Part shown: in pieces, positions 1 to 7,382 of the stretch
Layout of the letters: every line of letters begins with the position of its first letter
Numbering within the stretch: position 1 is the stretch's first letter
Notes under the pieces: generated by a model
Databases searched by the model: none
Told to the model about the DNA's origin: nothing
What the model saw: only the letters and a program-made list of their open reading frames with translations
Made by a program: the position numbers and the translations under genes
Source: an uncultured Christensenellaceae bacterium
GTDB taxonomy: Bacteria > Bacillota_A > Clostridia > Christensenellales > UBA3700
Length of the DNA stretch: 14,009 nucleotides
Assembly: GCA_944381335.1 (NCBI GenBank)
Contig: CALWKT010000099.1
Coordinates: forward strand, 1-14,009
Direction of reading: 5' to 3'

Positions 1-258
1 GCTCCATCTTGCCTTCTCAGGCACAAAGAATATATTCTCTTCAGCATAAGCGTCTCTGTCGTTCTCGAATCCGTCGCCTTCTTCTAAAAGCTGATTATAT
101 CTTTTTTCAAATGCACAAGAAATGTATCTTAAAAATATAAGACCGACAATCACCTTTCTGTATTCCGCCGCAGGGATATGTCCCCACAACACGCATGCCG
201 CATCCCATATCTGTTTTTCAAAACCCAAATTTGCATTGTTCTTTTCTGCCATAACCAT
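1..258 (-). CDS. hsdM: Type I restriction-modification methyltransferase subunit M, N-terminal fragment (cut by window edge)
   Basis: This is the first 86 codons of an open frame that runs off the left edge. The translation matches the HsdM N-terminal helical domain: residues around 11-20 read LGFEKQIWDA, followed by AAEYRKVIVGLIFLRYIS (about 30-47) and a segment ending in ENIFFVPEKARWS (about 74-86). In the family this domain precedes the N6-adenine methyltransferase domain (NPPF/Y motif), which is not visible here. HsdM pairs with HsdS to methylate the target, and with HsdR to restrict. The start is ATG at 258 (AAGG about 5 nt upstream) or ATG at 252; both are in frame. The gene has its own promoter at 290-318 and is separated from the LRR gene by terminator-like hairpins, so it is a separate transcription unit. 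The family call is confident. Whether the gene is intact, and whether hsdS and hsdR follow, cannot be seen. Confidence 0.88.
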   Translation of the reverse strand, partial: MVMAEKNNANLGFEKQIWDAACVLWGHIPAAEYRKVIVGLIFLRYISCAFEKRYNQLLEEGDGFENDRDAYAEENIFFVPEKARWS

Positions 259-289
259 CTTTTCCTTTTTGCTTTGCGTATACGTTTTG

Positions 290-318
290 ATTTTAACACA
301 ATTTTTTTCTTTTCTCAA
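290..318 (-). promoter_or_regulatory. Sigma-70-type promoter of hsdM
   Basis: On the minus strand, TTGAGA (318-313) and TAAAAT (295-290) are separated by exactly 17 nt. A TGT just upstream of the -10 box supplies an extended -10. The predicted start is near 283, giving a leader of about 25 nt that carries the AAGG ribosome site. Each hexamer differs from consensus at one position. Confidence 0.65.
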
Positions 319-365
319 CGTTAATATAAATTTTAAATAATATTTAAGGCGTTTTGCAGAATATA

Positions 366-401
366 AGAAAGACCGGCACCCGCTTTGGTTCCGGTCTTTC
401 T
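366..401 (-). terminator. Hairpin terminator between the TPR/LRR unit and hsdM
   Basis: AGAAAGACCGG (366-376) and CCGGTCTTTCT (391-401) form a perfect 11-bp inverted repeat. After one mismatch, ACC/GGT can add three more pairs, leaving a 6-nt loop. Read on the minus strand, the 3' arm is T-rich and runs into TATATT, fitting a Rho-independent terminator for the LRR gene upstream. On the plus strand the T-run is shorter (TCTTTCTGTT). Confidence 0.6.
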
Positions 402-450
402 GTTAAGTCGTTGCGATAAGGTGCAGTCAAGCGCCGGTCAAAGCAGATCA

Positions 451-476
451 AAGCCCGGACGGCACACGTCCGGCTT
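451..476 (-). terminator. Hairpin directly after the LRR gene stop codon
   Basis: AAGC + CGGACG (451-461, with one bulged C) pairs with CGTCCG + GCTT (467-476) around the loop GCACA, and the arm includes a base of the LRR gene's stop codon. The stem is strong, but the T-tract after it on the minus strand is poor (GCTTTGATCTGCTTTG). It may be a first, leaky terminator or a 3'-end stabilising structure, backed by the hairpin at 366-401. Confidence 0.45.
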
Positions 477-1159
477 CAGCTTTTGCCGGGGGTTTCTTTG
501 ATCATGACTTCTCTTGGGTAAACGGCACCGTTAAAGAAGTCCTTGCCGCATTTTGCCGAAGAAGGAATGCTCAGGGATTTCAGCTTTTCATCCCAGTAAA
601 ACGCCTTTTCGCCGATCGATCTCACTCCGTCGGGAATGTTGATCCTTTCCAGTTTCTGGCATAGCGCGAAAGCCCACGCACCGATCTTTTTCACGCTATC
701 CGGCAGCTTGATCTCCCTGACCGCGGCGCAGTTGTAAAACGCCCAGTCTCCGATCTCCTCCACTCCGTAAGGAACGTCGACGTATTCGTCAAAACCGCAG
801 TATTTGTCAACGGTCGCGCCCGTGATCCTGAACATCCCTTTTTTTTCTTTGCCGACGTTTATTTTCGAAAGAAGGCTTTCTTTTTTGTCTTCCCGGCGGA
901 TCTCTTTCCGAAAAGCCATAAATATACCGAAACACTCGTCCACGATCTCTTGCGCAAAGCCGTATTCTTTCACCATCCTTTTGCAGAACGCGTCGCCATT
1001 AGCCGCGACGTCCGGCGTCATGATCCCGTTCTCAAGCATATGAGTGAAAACGTGGACCATTGCGCGGTTGTCGTACACTTTTCTGAGATTCCTTTCAAAC
1101 TCTTCCGGGTTCTTAAAACAAGCCGGATTTGTTACGTATAATGTTAAAAGACCTTGCAT
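476..1159 (-). CDS. Small cytoplasmic protein with BspA-type leucine-rich repeats
   Basis: This 227-residue protein has two parts. Residues 1 to about 105 are mostly charged and helical and match no family I recognise. From about 127 there are three consecutive 23-residue repeats of the BspA/LRR_5 type, with the recurring pattern V..IG.WAF..C..L..I.IP: VEEIGDWAFYNC, VKKIGAWAFALC and VRSIGEKAFYWD, then a partial repeat starting LSIPSS. LRR_5 repeats usually serve as protein-binding surfaces. There is no signal peptide or membrane segment, so the protein is probably cytosolic, unlike the secreted BspA proteins. The start is ATG at 1159 because AGGGGTGA lies at ideal distance; a GTG at 1168 is in frame but sits inside that ribosome site. 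It begins 20 nt after the stop of the TPR gene, so the two are almost certainly co-transcribed. Its function is unknown. Confidence 0.85.
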   Translation of the reverse strand: MQGLLTLYVTNPACFKNPEEFERNLRKVYDNRAMVHVFTHMLENGIMTPDVAANGDAFCKRMVKEYGFAQEIVDECFGIFMAFRKEIRREDKKESLLSKINVGKEKKGMFRITGATVDKYCGFDEYVDVPYGVEEIGDWAFYNCAAVREIKLPDSVKKIGAWAFALCQKLERINIPDGVRSIGEKAFYWDEKLKSLSIPSSAKCGKDFFNGAVYPREVMIKETPGKS

Positions 1160-1179
1160 AAATGTCACCCCTATTATTC

Positions 1180-2205
1180 TTACTTCGCGGCGGCGTCCTC
1201 TTCAGGGAAATACACTTCGCCCGCTTTTATAAGTTCAGTCAACGCATGGTCCGACTCTTCCTGAAGCTCCGCCATTTTGTCTTTGAGCGCCTCGTTCAGA
1301 TCGTCCAGTTCTTCATAAATATCTTCCTGCTTGTTTCTGCTGTACAGCATTATTATGCAAAAAAACCAGCCGATCAGCAAATACAAAAGCGAGAAAACAA
1401 GCAGCGATAATATAAAGCTGAACGCGTCGACGTTAAAACTCATGTCCTGACAGTTTTTGTCCCCTTTCCTTTCCTTCTCCTCTTCTGCCTCGATTATATG
1501 ATGAGCGATCATCCAGCTTTTAAGACGTAAAAGGTTTTTGTTGATCACATAGTCGAACTTGACCATAAAATTGTACGCGACGCACGCCCCGATCGCAAAC
1601 ACAAGTATCAGCGGCCAGTACGCTGTGTTCTTCACCGTCAGGATTATCGACAAAATCAACAGTACGAACAACGAAATATACGAAATGGCGGATATCGTCT
1701 CAGACTCGTACGCTTTTCTAAACTTAGCTTTCGAATCCTCGATCTCTACGGTTTTTAACAGATATTCCGAGATCAGAGACTTGTTGCTTTTTATCCTCTC
1801 CTTCATTTCCTCAAAGTTTGCTTCAGCCTTCGACTCCTGCATTCTTTCGGCAATTTCCTTTTCAGCTTCAGCCCGCTCTCTGTCTTCCCTTTCCTTCTTT
1901 TTCGCATAGTAAGACCGCCGGCAGTCTTCGACAAAATTCCTGATCACGTCGTCGCCGTATTCGCAGGCTTTTTTAAAATTTACGTTGCTTTCGATCTTTT
2001 CTGAAAAACATATCCTGATCATCTCGACGGATACGAAACGGCACTCTGCCGCCACTTTCAAAAGATACGCCCTTGCGCACCTCACGTCTTCATCAAGCAC
2101 CCTCTCGCAATATTCGTCAGCCTTTTTGAATTTTCCTTCTGACAGAAAAATCTCTGCTCTTTTCAGCAGATTTTCAACGTTTACAGCATAACCGCGTTCG
2201 TCCAT
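1180..2205 (-). CDS. Membrane protein with N-terminal TPR-like segment and coiled coils, function unknown
   Basis: This 341-residue protein has several recognisable parts. Residues about 8-55 resemble a tetratricopeptide pair (LLKRAEIFLSEGKFKKADEY, then A.AYLLKVAAE). Residues about 97-168 are extremely rich in K and E, a predicted coiled coil. Hydrophobic segments follow at about 171-191, 196-214 and 261-288. A short acidic coiled tail spans about 292-325. There is no signal peptide. With the N-terminal TPR/coil region in the cytosol, three membrane passes would put the tail outside; if the first two segments form a hairpin, a different topology is possible. The start ATG at 2205 has GAGGA about 10 nt upstream. 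It is the first gene of a two-gene unit with the LRR gene and follows a consensus promoter. I do not recognise a named family; a scaffold or envelope-stress role is only a guess. Confidence 0.8.
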   Translation of the reverse strand: MDERGYAVNVENLLKRAEIFLSEGKFKKADEYCERVLDEDVRCARAYLLKVAAECRFVSVEMIRICFSEKIESNVNFKKACEYGDDVIRNFVEDCRRSYYAKKKEREDRERAEAEKEIAERMQESKAEANFEEMKERIKSNKSLISEYLLKTVEIEDSKAKFRKAYESETISAISYISLFVLLILSIILTVKNTAYWPLILVFAIGACVAYNFMVKFDYVINKNLLRLKSWMIAHHIIEAEEEKERKGDKNCQDMSFNVDAFSFILSLLVFSLLYLLIGWFFCIIMLYSRNKQEDIYEELDDLNEALKDKMAELQEESDHALTELIKAGEVYFPEEDAAAK

Positions 2206-2313
2206 GCTCTTATATTCCTCTTTTGAAAATTTTTATCGTAAGTTCTCACAAAACTTCTCCATGTCTGTCCGGACATGCCTCAGATCATGTATGAAGAATA
2301 TTCAGATAATGCT

Positions 2314-2342
2314 ATTATAATCCCTCAGCTTAAAACTGTCAA
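2314..2342 (-). promoter_or_regulatory. Consensus-perfect promoter of the TPR/LRR unit
   Basis: On the minus strand, TTGACA (2342-2337) and TATAAT (2319-2314) are separated by exactly 17 nt, a 12/12 match to the sigma-70/sigma-A consensus. The start should be near 2307, leaving a leader of about 100 nt before the TPR gene. I see no recognisable riboswitch in that leader; it contains the partly palindromic stretch CATGTCCGGACAGACATG (2277-2260). Confidence 0.85.
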
Positions 2343-2440
2343 GTATATTTTATCTTTCAAACCTGATATTGCTTCACTGAGGCTTTAATTGTATTATCAA
2401 TTTGTTTTAATTATTATTGAGTATTATTTATGTTTGACAT

Positions 2441-2472
2441 AGATAAAATTATTGCGGCTATGCAAGCCGCAA
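2441..2472 (-). terminator. Intrinsic terminator of the his operon
   Basis: TTGCGGCT (2452-2459) and AGCCGCAA (2465-2472) form a perfect 8-bp stem with a 5-nt loop. Read on the minus strand, the stem is followed by TAATTTTATCT. It lies about 65 nt beyond the hisIE stop. The AT-rich stretch from 2343 to 2440 holds no gene that I can support. Confidence 0.7.
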
Positions 2473-2485
2473 GCGTTTTGTTTTC

Positions 2486-2542
2486 CCGGATCATTCCGCT
2501 TCCGGCATCATAGCCGGACAAGCGGAAAAGCCGGATCATTCC
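2486..2542. repeat. 12-bp direct repeat spanning the hisIE stop
   Basis: CCGGATCATTCC occurs at 2486-2497 and again at 2531-2542. The copies flank the stem-loop in the hisIE 3' region, and the second copy includes the hisIE stop codon. It could be a trace of a local duplication. No function is evident. Confidence 0.5.
2494..2527 (-). other. Long stem-loop in the hisIE 3' untranslated region
   Basis: TTCCGCTT + CCGGC (2494-2506) pairs with GCCGG + AAGCGGAA (2513-2517 and 2520-2527) around the loop ATCATA, with a 2-nt bulge. This gives 13 base pairs within 9 nt of the hisIE stop. No T-run follows on the minus strand, so it is more likely an mRNA 3'-end protector or helper structure than the terminator itself. 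Confidence 0.55.
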
Positions 2543-3213
2543 TTGTTGATTATCTGTTCGCTGTTGGATACGATCTTGTCTTCGGCATATTTCGGATTGG
2601 GCGCTTTGCCTTTTCTTCTCATCATCTCGTGAAAGACGTCCTGCATCGTCACGCCTCTGTCCTGCATGAGAACAAGCGAATGATACACAAGGTCGCATAA
2701 TTCTCCGACAAGTTCCTCTTTCTTGTCTTTGCATGCGGCAATGACAGTTTCAGTCGCTTCTTCACCTATCTTCTTGCATATCTTCTCTGTGCCCTTATTC
2801 AGCAGATAATTGGTGTACGAACCTTCGACCGGATTCTCAGCGCGGTCTCTTATCGTCTGAGCGTCCTCGAAAACAACTTTGTAGTCGGGCACGAACTCGA
2901 ACTCCTTAAGCTGACGGTAAAAGCAACTGCGGTTGCCGGTATGGCATGCCGCTCCCTGCTGAACGATCTGCATCAATATGCAGTCTGCGTCGCAGTCGTA
3001 ATACATGCGGACGACCTTCTGAGTATGCCCCGAAGTCTCGCCCTTTTTCCACAGGCATTTGCGGGACCTGCTGTAATAATGCGCGTAGCCCGTCTCCAGA
3101 GTCTTTTCGATCGCCTCTTTGTTCATATATGCCTGCATCAGCACCTCGCCGTTCAGCGCGTCCTGCGCTATCGCGCAAACCAATTCTTTCTCGTCAAACT
3201 TGAATTCTGTCAT
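2536..3213 (-). CDS. hisIE: Bifunctional phosphoribosyl-AMP cyclohydrolase / phosphoribosyl-ATP pyrophosphohydrolase
   Basis: HisE hydrolyses phosphoribosyl-ATP to phosphoribosyl-AMP; HisI then opens the adenine ring to give ProFAR. These are steps 2 and 3 of histidine synthesis, in the cytoplasm. The 225-residue protein has the HisI domain first (about 1-112), with the metal motif DCDADC (Asp73, Asp75, Asp77 for Mg; Cys74 as a zinc ligand) and [12 protein letters not shown] with zinc cysteines 90 and 97. The HisE domain follows (about 117-205), with the MazG-like acidic motif GEEATETV (150-157) and [12 protein letters not shown] (167-178). Both halves look intact. The start is ATG at 3213 with AGAGGA just upstream; an in-frame ATG at 3237 has a weaker site and adds only eight residues. 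It is the last gene of the operon, 167 nt after hisF. Confidence 0.95.
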   Translation of the reverse strand: MTEFKFDEKELVCAIAQDALNGEVLMQAYMNKEAIEKTLETGYAHYYSRSRKCLWKKGETSGHTQKVVRMYYDCDADCILMQIVQQGAACHTGNRSCFYRQLKEFEFVPDYKVVFEDAQTIRDRAENPVEGSYTNYLLNKGTEKICKKIGEEATETVIAACKDKKEELVGELCDLVYHSLVLMQDRGVTMQDVFHEMMRRKGKAPNPKYAEDKIVSNSEQIINKE

Positions 3214-3380
3214 ATTTCCTCTCGTCTCGCCTGCCATGCGGCAAGCCTTTTTCTCTTTTCTTTTATATTGTCGCGCCGGTTCTACGCTTGATCACCTGCG
3301 TCGTCCACGTCGCCACGTCGCCGCTACGTCATATCGGTACGACCGCGCGCGACCTTGTCCTTTTCTCTGTTACGCTGGGT
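3214..3380 (-). other. Long GC-rich gap inside the his operon (hisF-hisIE)
   Basis: These 167 nt contain no gene that I can support. Visible features are a tandem pair of CCACGTCG (3305-3320), an alternating GC run (CGCGCGC, around 3343-3350), an AT-rich patch (AATATAAAAG on the minus strand), and a near-perfect hairpin GCTTGCC-GCAT-GGCAGGC close to the hisIE ribosome site. No convincing -35/-10 pair was found. Confidence 0.5.
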
Positions 3381-4139
3381 TTACATCCTGACCGGCACGC
3401 CGCCGAGCGCAAGATACTGCTTGAGGTCGGGTATCGTCATTTCTCCGAAATGGAACAACGATGCCGCAAGCGCCGCGTCTGCCTTACCTTCAGTCAGCAC
3501 GTCCTTGAAATGCCACATGTTTCCGGCGCCTCCGCTGGCGATCACCGGTATGCCGACAGCCTCTGCAACGCGTCTTGTCAGTTCAACGTCGTAGCCGGCT
3601 TTCGTGCCGTCGCAATCCATGCTGGTCAGAAGTATTTCTCCGGCTCCGCGTTTTTCGGCTTCGACCGCCCAGTCTATCGCGTCCTTTCCGGTGTTTATCC
3701 TGCCGCCGTTCAGATACACGTCAAAACTGCCTTTGTCATTCCTCTTTGCGTCGATCGCCACGACCACGCATTGTCTGCCGAACTTCAGCGCCGCTTCGGT
3801 TATCAGATCGGGATTCCTGACCGCCGCCGAATTTACGCTTATCTTGTCCGCACCGAGATTGAGCAGGTTGCGGAAATGTTCGGTCGAAGAAATGCCTCCG
3901 CCTACGGTCAGCGGTATAAAAACCTGTTCCGCGGCTTTTGCTATCACGTCGTACATCGTCGCGCGCCCTTCGTGCGAAGCGGTGATGTCGAGAAAAACTA
4001 TCTCGTCGGCGCGCATAGCGTTGTAGGTTTTCGCCACTTCGACCGGATCCCCGGCGTCAACGAGGTTGACGAAATTCACGCCTTTGACGACGCGCCCTTT
4101 GTTGATATCGAGACACGGAATTATTCTTTTTGCCAGCAT
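3381..4139 (-). CDS. hisF: Imidazole glycerol phosphate synthase, cyclase subunit
   Basis: HisF takes ammonia delivered by HisH through its barrel and cleaves PRFAR to imidazole glycerol phosphate and AICAR, linking histidine and purine synthesis. The 252-residue length is normal for this (beta/alpha)8 barrel. The two catalytic aspartates are where expected, Asp11 ([15 protein letters not shown]) and Asp130 (VVVAIDAKR). The phosphate-binding glycine loops VGGG (79-82) and ASGGAG (201-206) and the [13 protein letters not shown] segment (172-184) are all present. The start ATG at 4139 follows the hisA stop with a single base between, so the two genes are probably translationally coupled. The call is secure. 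Confidence 0.97.
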   Translation of the reverse strand: MLAKRIIPCLDINKGRVVKGVNFVNLVDAGDPVEVAKTYNAMRADEIVFLDITASHEGRATMYDVIAKAAEQVFIPLTVGGGISSTEHFRNLLNLGADKISVNSAAVRNPDLITEAALKFGRQCVVVAIDAKRNDKGSFDVYLNGGRINTGKDAIDWAVEAEKRGAGEILLTSMDCDGTKAGYDVELTRRVAEAVGIPVIASGGAGNMWHFKDVLTEGKADAALAASLFHFGEMTIPDLKQYLALGGVPVRM

Positions 4140-4140
4140 T

Positions 4141-4863
4141 TCAACCTCTTTTCACAATTTCAAGCGCTTCTTTAAGATCAATATTGCCGTTATAAATCGC
4201 CCTGCCGAGTATCGCGCCGTAAACGTTCTTTTTCAGCATCAGCTTTTTCACGTCGTCGAGCGAACTCATCCCGCCGCTCGCGATCACGTTCATGCCGGTA
4301 ACGCGCGCAAGTTCTGAAGTCGCCTCAACGTTGACTCCGGTCAGAGCGCCGTCTCTGCTTATATCTGTATAGACCACGGTGTCGCTGCCGCGTTCTTTCA
4401 TCTGAAGCGCGACTGTTTCGGCTTTCAGCGCGCTTTTTTCCACCCAGCCTTTTATCGCGACGAAACCGTCCTTGCAATCTATGCCGGAGACGATCCTGTT
4501 GCCGTACAGCGCGCACGCCTTGTCCACAACGTCGGGCGAAGTCACGCAGGCGGTGCCCACTATAACGCGCGTCGCGCCCACTTCTTCAAGATAGAATTTT
4601 ATCTTGTCAAGGGTCTTTATCCCGCCGCCGAGCTGAACGGGGATCTTCACCTCTTTTATCAGCCTTGTCAGAACTTCGCGGTTGACCGGAGAATCGTCGA
4701 AAGCTCCGTTCAGATCCACGACGTGGAGATATTCCGCGCCGAGTTCAGCCCATTTCGCCGCAAGCTCCGCCGGGTCGCCGTAATCGGTCACCTTGTCGCG
4801 TTCGCCGTAAAGGAGACGGACGGCGCGTTTATCAAGAATATCCACAGCCGGAAACAGTATCAT
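4141..4863 (-). CDS. hisA: ProFAR isomerase (phosphoribosylformimino-AICAR-P isomerase)
   Basis: HisA is a (beta/alpha)8-barrel enzyme that isomerises ProFAR to PRFAR by an Amadori rearrangement, feeding HisF. The 240-residue protein opens MILFPAVDI with catalytic Asp8. The second catalytic aspartate is Asp129 in [15 protein letters not shown], whose GW is typical of HisA. Phosphate loops QLGGGI (77-82) and ASGGM near residue 195 are present, as is the YTDISRDG signature of HisA. Family resemblance to hisF is clear, but the start motif and the substrate-loop region ([16 protein letters not shown]) separate the two. Its ATG overlaps the hisH stop by 4 nt (ATGA). Confidence 0.97.
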   Translation of the reverse strand: MILFPAVDILDKRAVRLLYGERDKVTDYGDPAELAAKWAELGAEYLHVVDLNGAFDDSPVNREVLTRLIKEVKIPVQLGGGIKTLDKIKFYLEEVGATRVIVGTACVTSPDVVDKACALYGNRIVSGIDCKDGFVAIKGWVEKSALKAETVALQMKERGSDTVVYTDISRDGALTGVNVEATSELARVTGMNVIASGGMSSLDDVKKLMLKKNVYGAILGRAIYNGNIDLKEALEIVKRG

Positions 4864-5462
4864 GATCTTATTTCTCCGAAATTTTTCAAAAGTCTCAGCC
4901 CGGTATCGCCGCTTTTTTCGGGATGAAACTGCACGCCCCAGACGTTGTCCTTGTTTACGCTGGCGACGAATTCGTAGCCGTAAACGCAGGTGGTTTCGAC
5001 GTCCTCTTTCGCCACTTTCGCGGCATGATAGCTGTGCACGAAATAAAAATTGTTGTCCTTTATTCCGTCGAACAGCGCGGTTTTTTTATTATAAAACAGA
5101 GTGTTCCAGCCGATGTGAGGTATTTTCAGATCTGTTTCAAACCTGACCACCTCGCCGCCGACAAGCCCCAGTCCGGCGTACTCGCCGTCCTCCAGGCTTC
5201 TGTCAAACAGCATCTGCATCCCCAGACATATTCCGAGAAAAGGCTTGCCCTTGCCGACTTCCTTTTTTATCACGGAGTCAAGCCCCTTGCTCTCAAGCGC
5301 GCGTATAGCGTCGCGGAAAGCGCCCACGCCGGGAAGCACTATATGAGAAGCGTCGGCAAGCGACGTCGCCTGATCTGTGACGGCGGCGTCATAACCGAGA
5401 AACTCGAAGGCTTTCTGCACGCTGCGCAGATTGCCCATGCCGTAATCGACTATCGCAATCAT
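4860..5462 (-). CDS. hisH: Imidazole glycerol phosphate synthase, glutamine amidotransferase subunit
   Basis: HisH hydrolyses glutamine and passes ammonia to HisF in the heterodimeric IGP synthase. The 200-residue class I amidotransferase has the complete catalytic triad: Cys79 in GKPFLGICLGMQ, and His180 and Glu182 in VQFHPEKSG. The opening IAIVDYGMGNLRSV and LPGVGAF (43-49) are diagnostic for HisH. The open frame continues upstream, but ATG at 5462 fits the family N-terminus exactly and overlaps the hisB stop as TAATG, a coupling junction. It is intact, and its partner hisF lies two genes downstream. Confidence 0.97.
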   Translation of the reverse strand: MIAIVDYGMGNLRSVQKAFEFLGYDAAVTDQATSLADASHIVLPGVGAFRDAIRALESKGLDSVIKKEVGKGKPFLGICLGMQMLFDRSLEDGEYAGLGLVGGEVVRFETDLKIPHIGWNTLFYNKKTALFDGIKDNNFYFVHSYHAAKVAKEDVETTCVYGYEFVASVNKDNVWGVQFHPEKSGDTGLRLLKNFGEIRS

Positions 5463-6043
5463 TATTCGAGAAGCCCCTTTGACGACGGGAGTTCGGTCCC
5501 GACAACGGAGACCGCCTCTTTCATTGCGCGTGCGAACGCCTTGAATATACACTCAGCCTTGTGGTGCGAATTGGTGCCGTAGTGCAGATTCACGTGCAAG
5601 GTTATTCCGCCGTACGTCGAGACGGCGCGGAAAAATTCTTCGACCAGTTCCAGATCAAACTCCCCGACCTTTCCCGCAAGTTCGGCATTGAAAGCGAGGT
5701 ACGGTCTGCCGCTGACGTCCACGGTCACCGTGGCAAGCGCTTCGTCCATAGGAATGGTCTTGCTGGAATAGCGCGCGATGCCTTTTTTGTCGCCGAGCGC
5801 CTGATTCACAGCCTTTCCGAGAACGATGCCCACATCCTCTACGGTGTGGTGTCCGTCCACCTGAAGATCTCCTTTGCAGACCGCTTTCAGATCGAAACCG
5901 GAATGACACGAGAACAGCTGAAGCATGTGATCGAAAAATCCGATGCCGGTGTCGATCTCGTTTTTACCGCTTCCGTCGAGCGTAACGCAAAGCTCGATCT
6001 GAGTTTCGTTGGTGATTCTCTTTAAAGTCGCCGTTCTTTTCAT
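5462..6043 (-). CDS. hisB: Imidazoleglycerol-phosphate dehydratase (monofunctional)
   Basis: HisB is a manganese enzyme that dehydrates imidazole glycerol phosphate to imidazole acetol phosphate. The 193-residue length is that of the stand-alone dehydratase. Metal-binding motifs are present: FFDHM (His39), VDGHHTVED (His65, His66, Glu69) and TNSHHKAE (His160, His161, Glu164). The C-terminal SSKG segment is normal. There is no N-terminal HAD phosphatase domain as in the bifunctional E. coli HisB, so histidinol-phosphate phosphatase must come from another gene. The start ATG at 6043 has AAGGAG 8-9 nt upstream, inside the end of hisD, and overlaps the hisD stop as ATGA. Confidence 0.97.
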   Translation of the reverse strand: MKRTATLKRITNETQIELCVTLDGSGKNEIDTGIGFFDHMLQLFSCHSGFDLKAVCKGDLQVDGHHTVEDVGIVLGKAVNQALGDKKGIARYSSKTIPMDEALATVTVDVSGRPYLAFNAELAGKVGEFDLELVEEFFRAVSTYGGITLHVNLHYGTNSHHKAECIFKAFARAMKEAVSVVGTELPSSKGLLE

Positions 6044-7323
6044 CTTGTTTTTCTCCTTTTTACGGTATTCGCGTGAGCGTCGAAGCCCTCGCTCTCGGCT
6101 ATCGAAACGATGTCGTCCGCGCCGGACAGCAGGTCCTCTCTGTCATATTCTATATAGCTTGTCTTTTTCATAAAAGTGTCCACGCTCAGCACGCTGCTGA
6201 ATCTTGCGCTTCCGCTCGTGGGCAGCACGTGCGAAGGTCCTGCGAAATAGTCGCCCAGAGGCTCCGGGCTGGAATTCCCGACGAATATCGCGCCGGCGTT
6301 CTTTAGTTTCATCGCAACTTCGCGGGCGTTTGCCGTGCATACTTCGAGATGTTCGGGCGCGATCCTGTCCGCGACTTCGACAGCCTGATCGGTATTTTCA
6401 CACACAACTATCGCGCCGTTGTTTTCAATCGATTTTTCTATTATCGCCCTGCGCGGCAAAAGCGCGGTCTGCTCAGCGATCTGCCCGCAGACTTCGTTCG
6501 CAAGTTTTTCGCTGGTCGTGACCAGTATCGACGCCGCCAGCTCGTCGTGCTCAGCCTGCGACAGCATATCCGCCGCCACAAGCTCGGGATCCGCGCTGTC
6601 GTCCGCGATCACCAGTATCTCGCTGGGACCTGCGATCATATCCACCGCCACGTCGCCGAACACCTGCTTTTTTGCAAGCGTGACGAATACGTTTCCCGGT
6701 CCGGCGATCAGATCAACTCTCTCAATGCTCTCGGTGCCGTATGCGAGCGCCGCGATCGCCTGCGCTCCGCCGACCTTGTATATCTTTTTCACCCCGCATT
6801 CCGCACACGCGACGAGAATGAGAGGATTCTTGATGTTGGGAGTGGTCACGACAATTTCTCCGACACCTGCCGCGACTGCGGGAAGCGCGGTCATAAGCAC
6901 GGTGGACGGATAACTCGCTTTTCCTCCGGGAACGTAAAGCCCCACCCTGGAAAGCGGTCTGTATATCCAGCCGAGCGTGCTCTTTCCGCTCTTGCCGGCG
7001 GCGAAGAACTCGTTTTTGTACTTGTCCTTCTGCCTTACGTGATAGGCGAGAATGTTCTCCTTTGCTCTGCGTATGCTTGCGACCAGCTTTTCGTCAACGG
7101 CAGTGTAAGCCGCTTTTATCTCTTCTTCGGTCACGAGAAGATTTTCTGCGTTTACGGTCGTCTTGTCAAATTTTTCGGCATAAGCGAAAAGCGCTTCGTC
7201 GCCCCTGCTGCGGATGTTCGCGATTATCTCAGCGACCGCGCCGACAAACTCCGCGTTGCCCAGCTGAGTGCGTCCGTACACTCTTTTCATCTCTTCGCTT
7301 GCGTATTTTATAATGGGTATCAT
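6040..7323 (-). CDS. hisD: Histidinol dehydrogenase
   Basis: HisD is a zinc enzyme that oxidises histidinol to histidine with two NAD+, the last pathway step. The 427-residue protein has normal length. Catalytic Glu324-His325 lie in RIAPEHLEV. Expected zinc ligands are Gln256 and His259 (DMLSQAEHDE), Asp358 (EPLGDYFAGPSHVLPT) and His417 (DAHANTV). The NAD/substrate region VPGGKASYPS (131-140) and the GGAQA / AGPGN / AGPSE run (185-235) are intact. The frame stays open upstream, but only ATG at 7323 has a good ribosome site (GAGG, 8 nt) and matches the family N-terminus. A 105-nt gap separates it from hisG; the 3' end overlaps hisB by 4 nt. Confidence 0.97.
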   Translation of the reverse strand: MIPIIKYASEEMKRVYGRTQLGNAEFVGAVAEIIANIRSRGDEALFAYAEKFDKTTVNAENLLVTEEEIKAAYTAVDEKLVASIRRAKENILAYHVRQKDKYKNEFFAAGKSGKSTLGWIYRPLSRVGLYVPGGKASYPSTVLMTALPAVAAGVGEIVVTTPNIKNPLILVACAECGVKKIYKVGGAQAIAALAYGTESIERVDLIAGPGNVFVTLAKKQVFGDVAVDMIAGPSEILVIADDSADPELVAADMLSQAEHDELAASILVTTSEKLANEVCGQIAEQTALLPRRAIIEKSIENNGAIVVCENTDQAVEVADRIAPEHLEVCTANAREVAMKLKNAGAIFVGNSSPEPLGDYFAGPSHVLPTSGSARFSSVLSVDTFMKKTSYIEYDREDLLSGADDIVSIAESEGFDAHANTVKRRKTR

Positions 7324-7359
7324 ATATCTTTCCTCTGTTTCGCCGGCTTTACGCCCGCT

Positions 7360-7382
7360 TCCGTACGGAGCAAAAGGCTCCG
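7360..7382. other. Palindrome and hairpin in the hisG-hisD gap
   Basis: The 105-nt spacer 7324-7428 holds a perfect 10-bp palindrome, TCCGTACGGA (7360-7369). Overlapping it is a small hairpin, CGGAGC / GCTCCG (7366-7371 and 7377-7382), with the loop AAAAG on the plus strand. The two can form alternative pairings. It could be an RNA-processing or partial attenuation site, or chance. No T-run typical of a terminator follows. Confidence 0.35.

Noticed and set aside
2181..2276. Minus-strand small open frame of 31 codons in the TPR gene leader, overlapping its start
   Set aside because: The ATG has GAGG only 1 nt upstream, too close to act as a ribosome site, and the peptide resembles nothing known. 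A nested 9-codon frame (2233-2262) also lacks a ribosome site.
2414..2494. 26-residue hydrophobic open frame after hisIE on the minus strand
   Set aside because: It runs through the terminator hairpin and has no proper ribosome site; its apparent hydrophobic peptide is probably a by-product of the hairpin sequence.
3288..4175. Long plus-strand open frame of 295 codons antisense to hisF
   Set aside because: It is a shadow of the GC-rich hisF codons. There is no ribosome site or recognisable domain, and hisF on the other strand is unmistakable.
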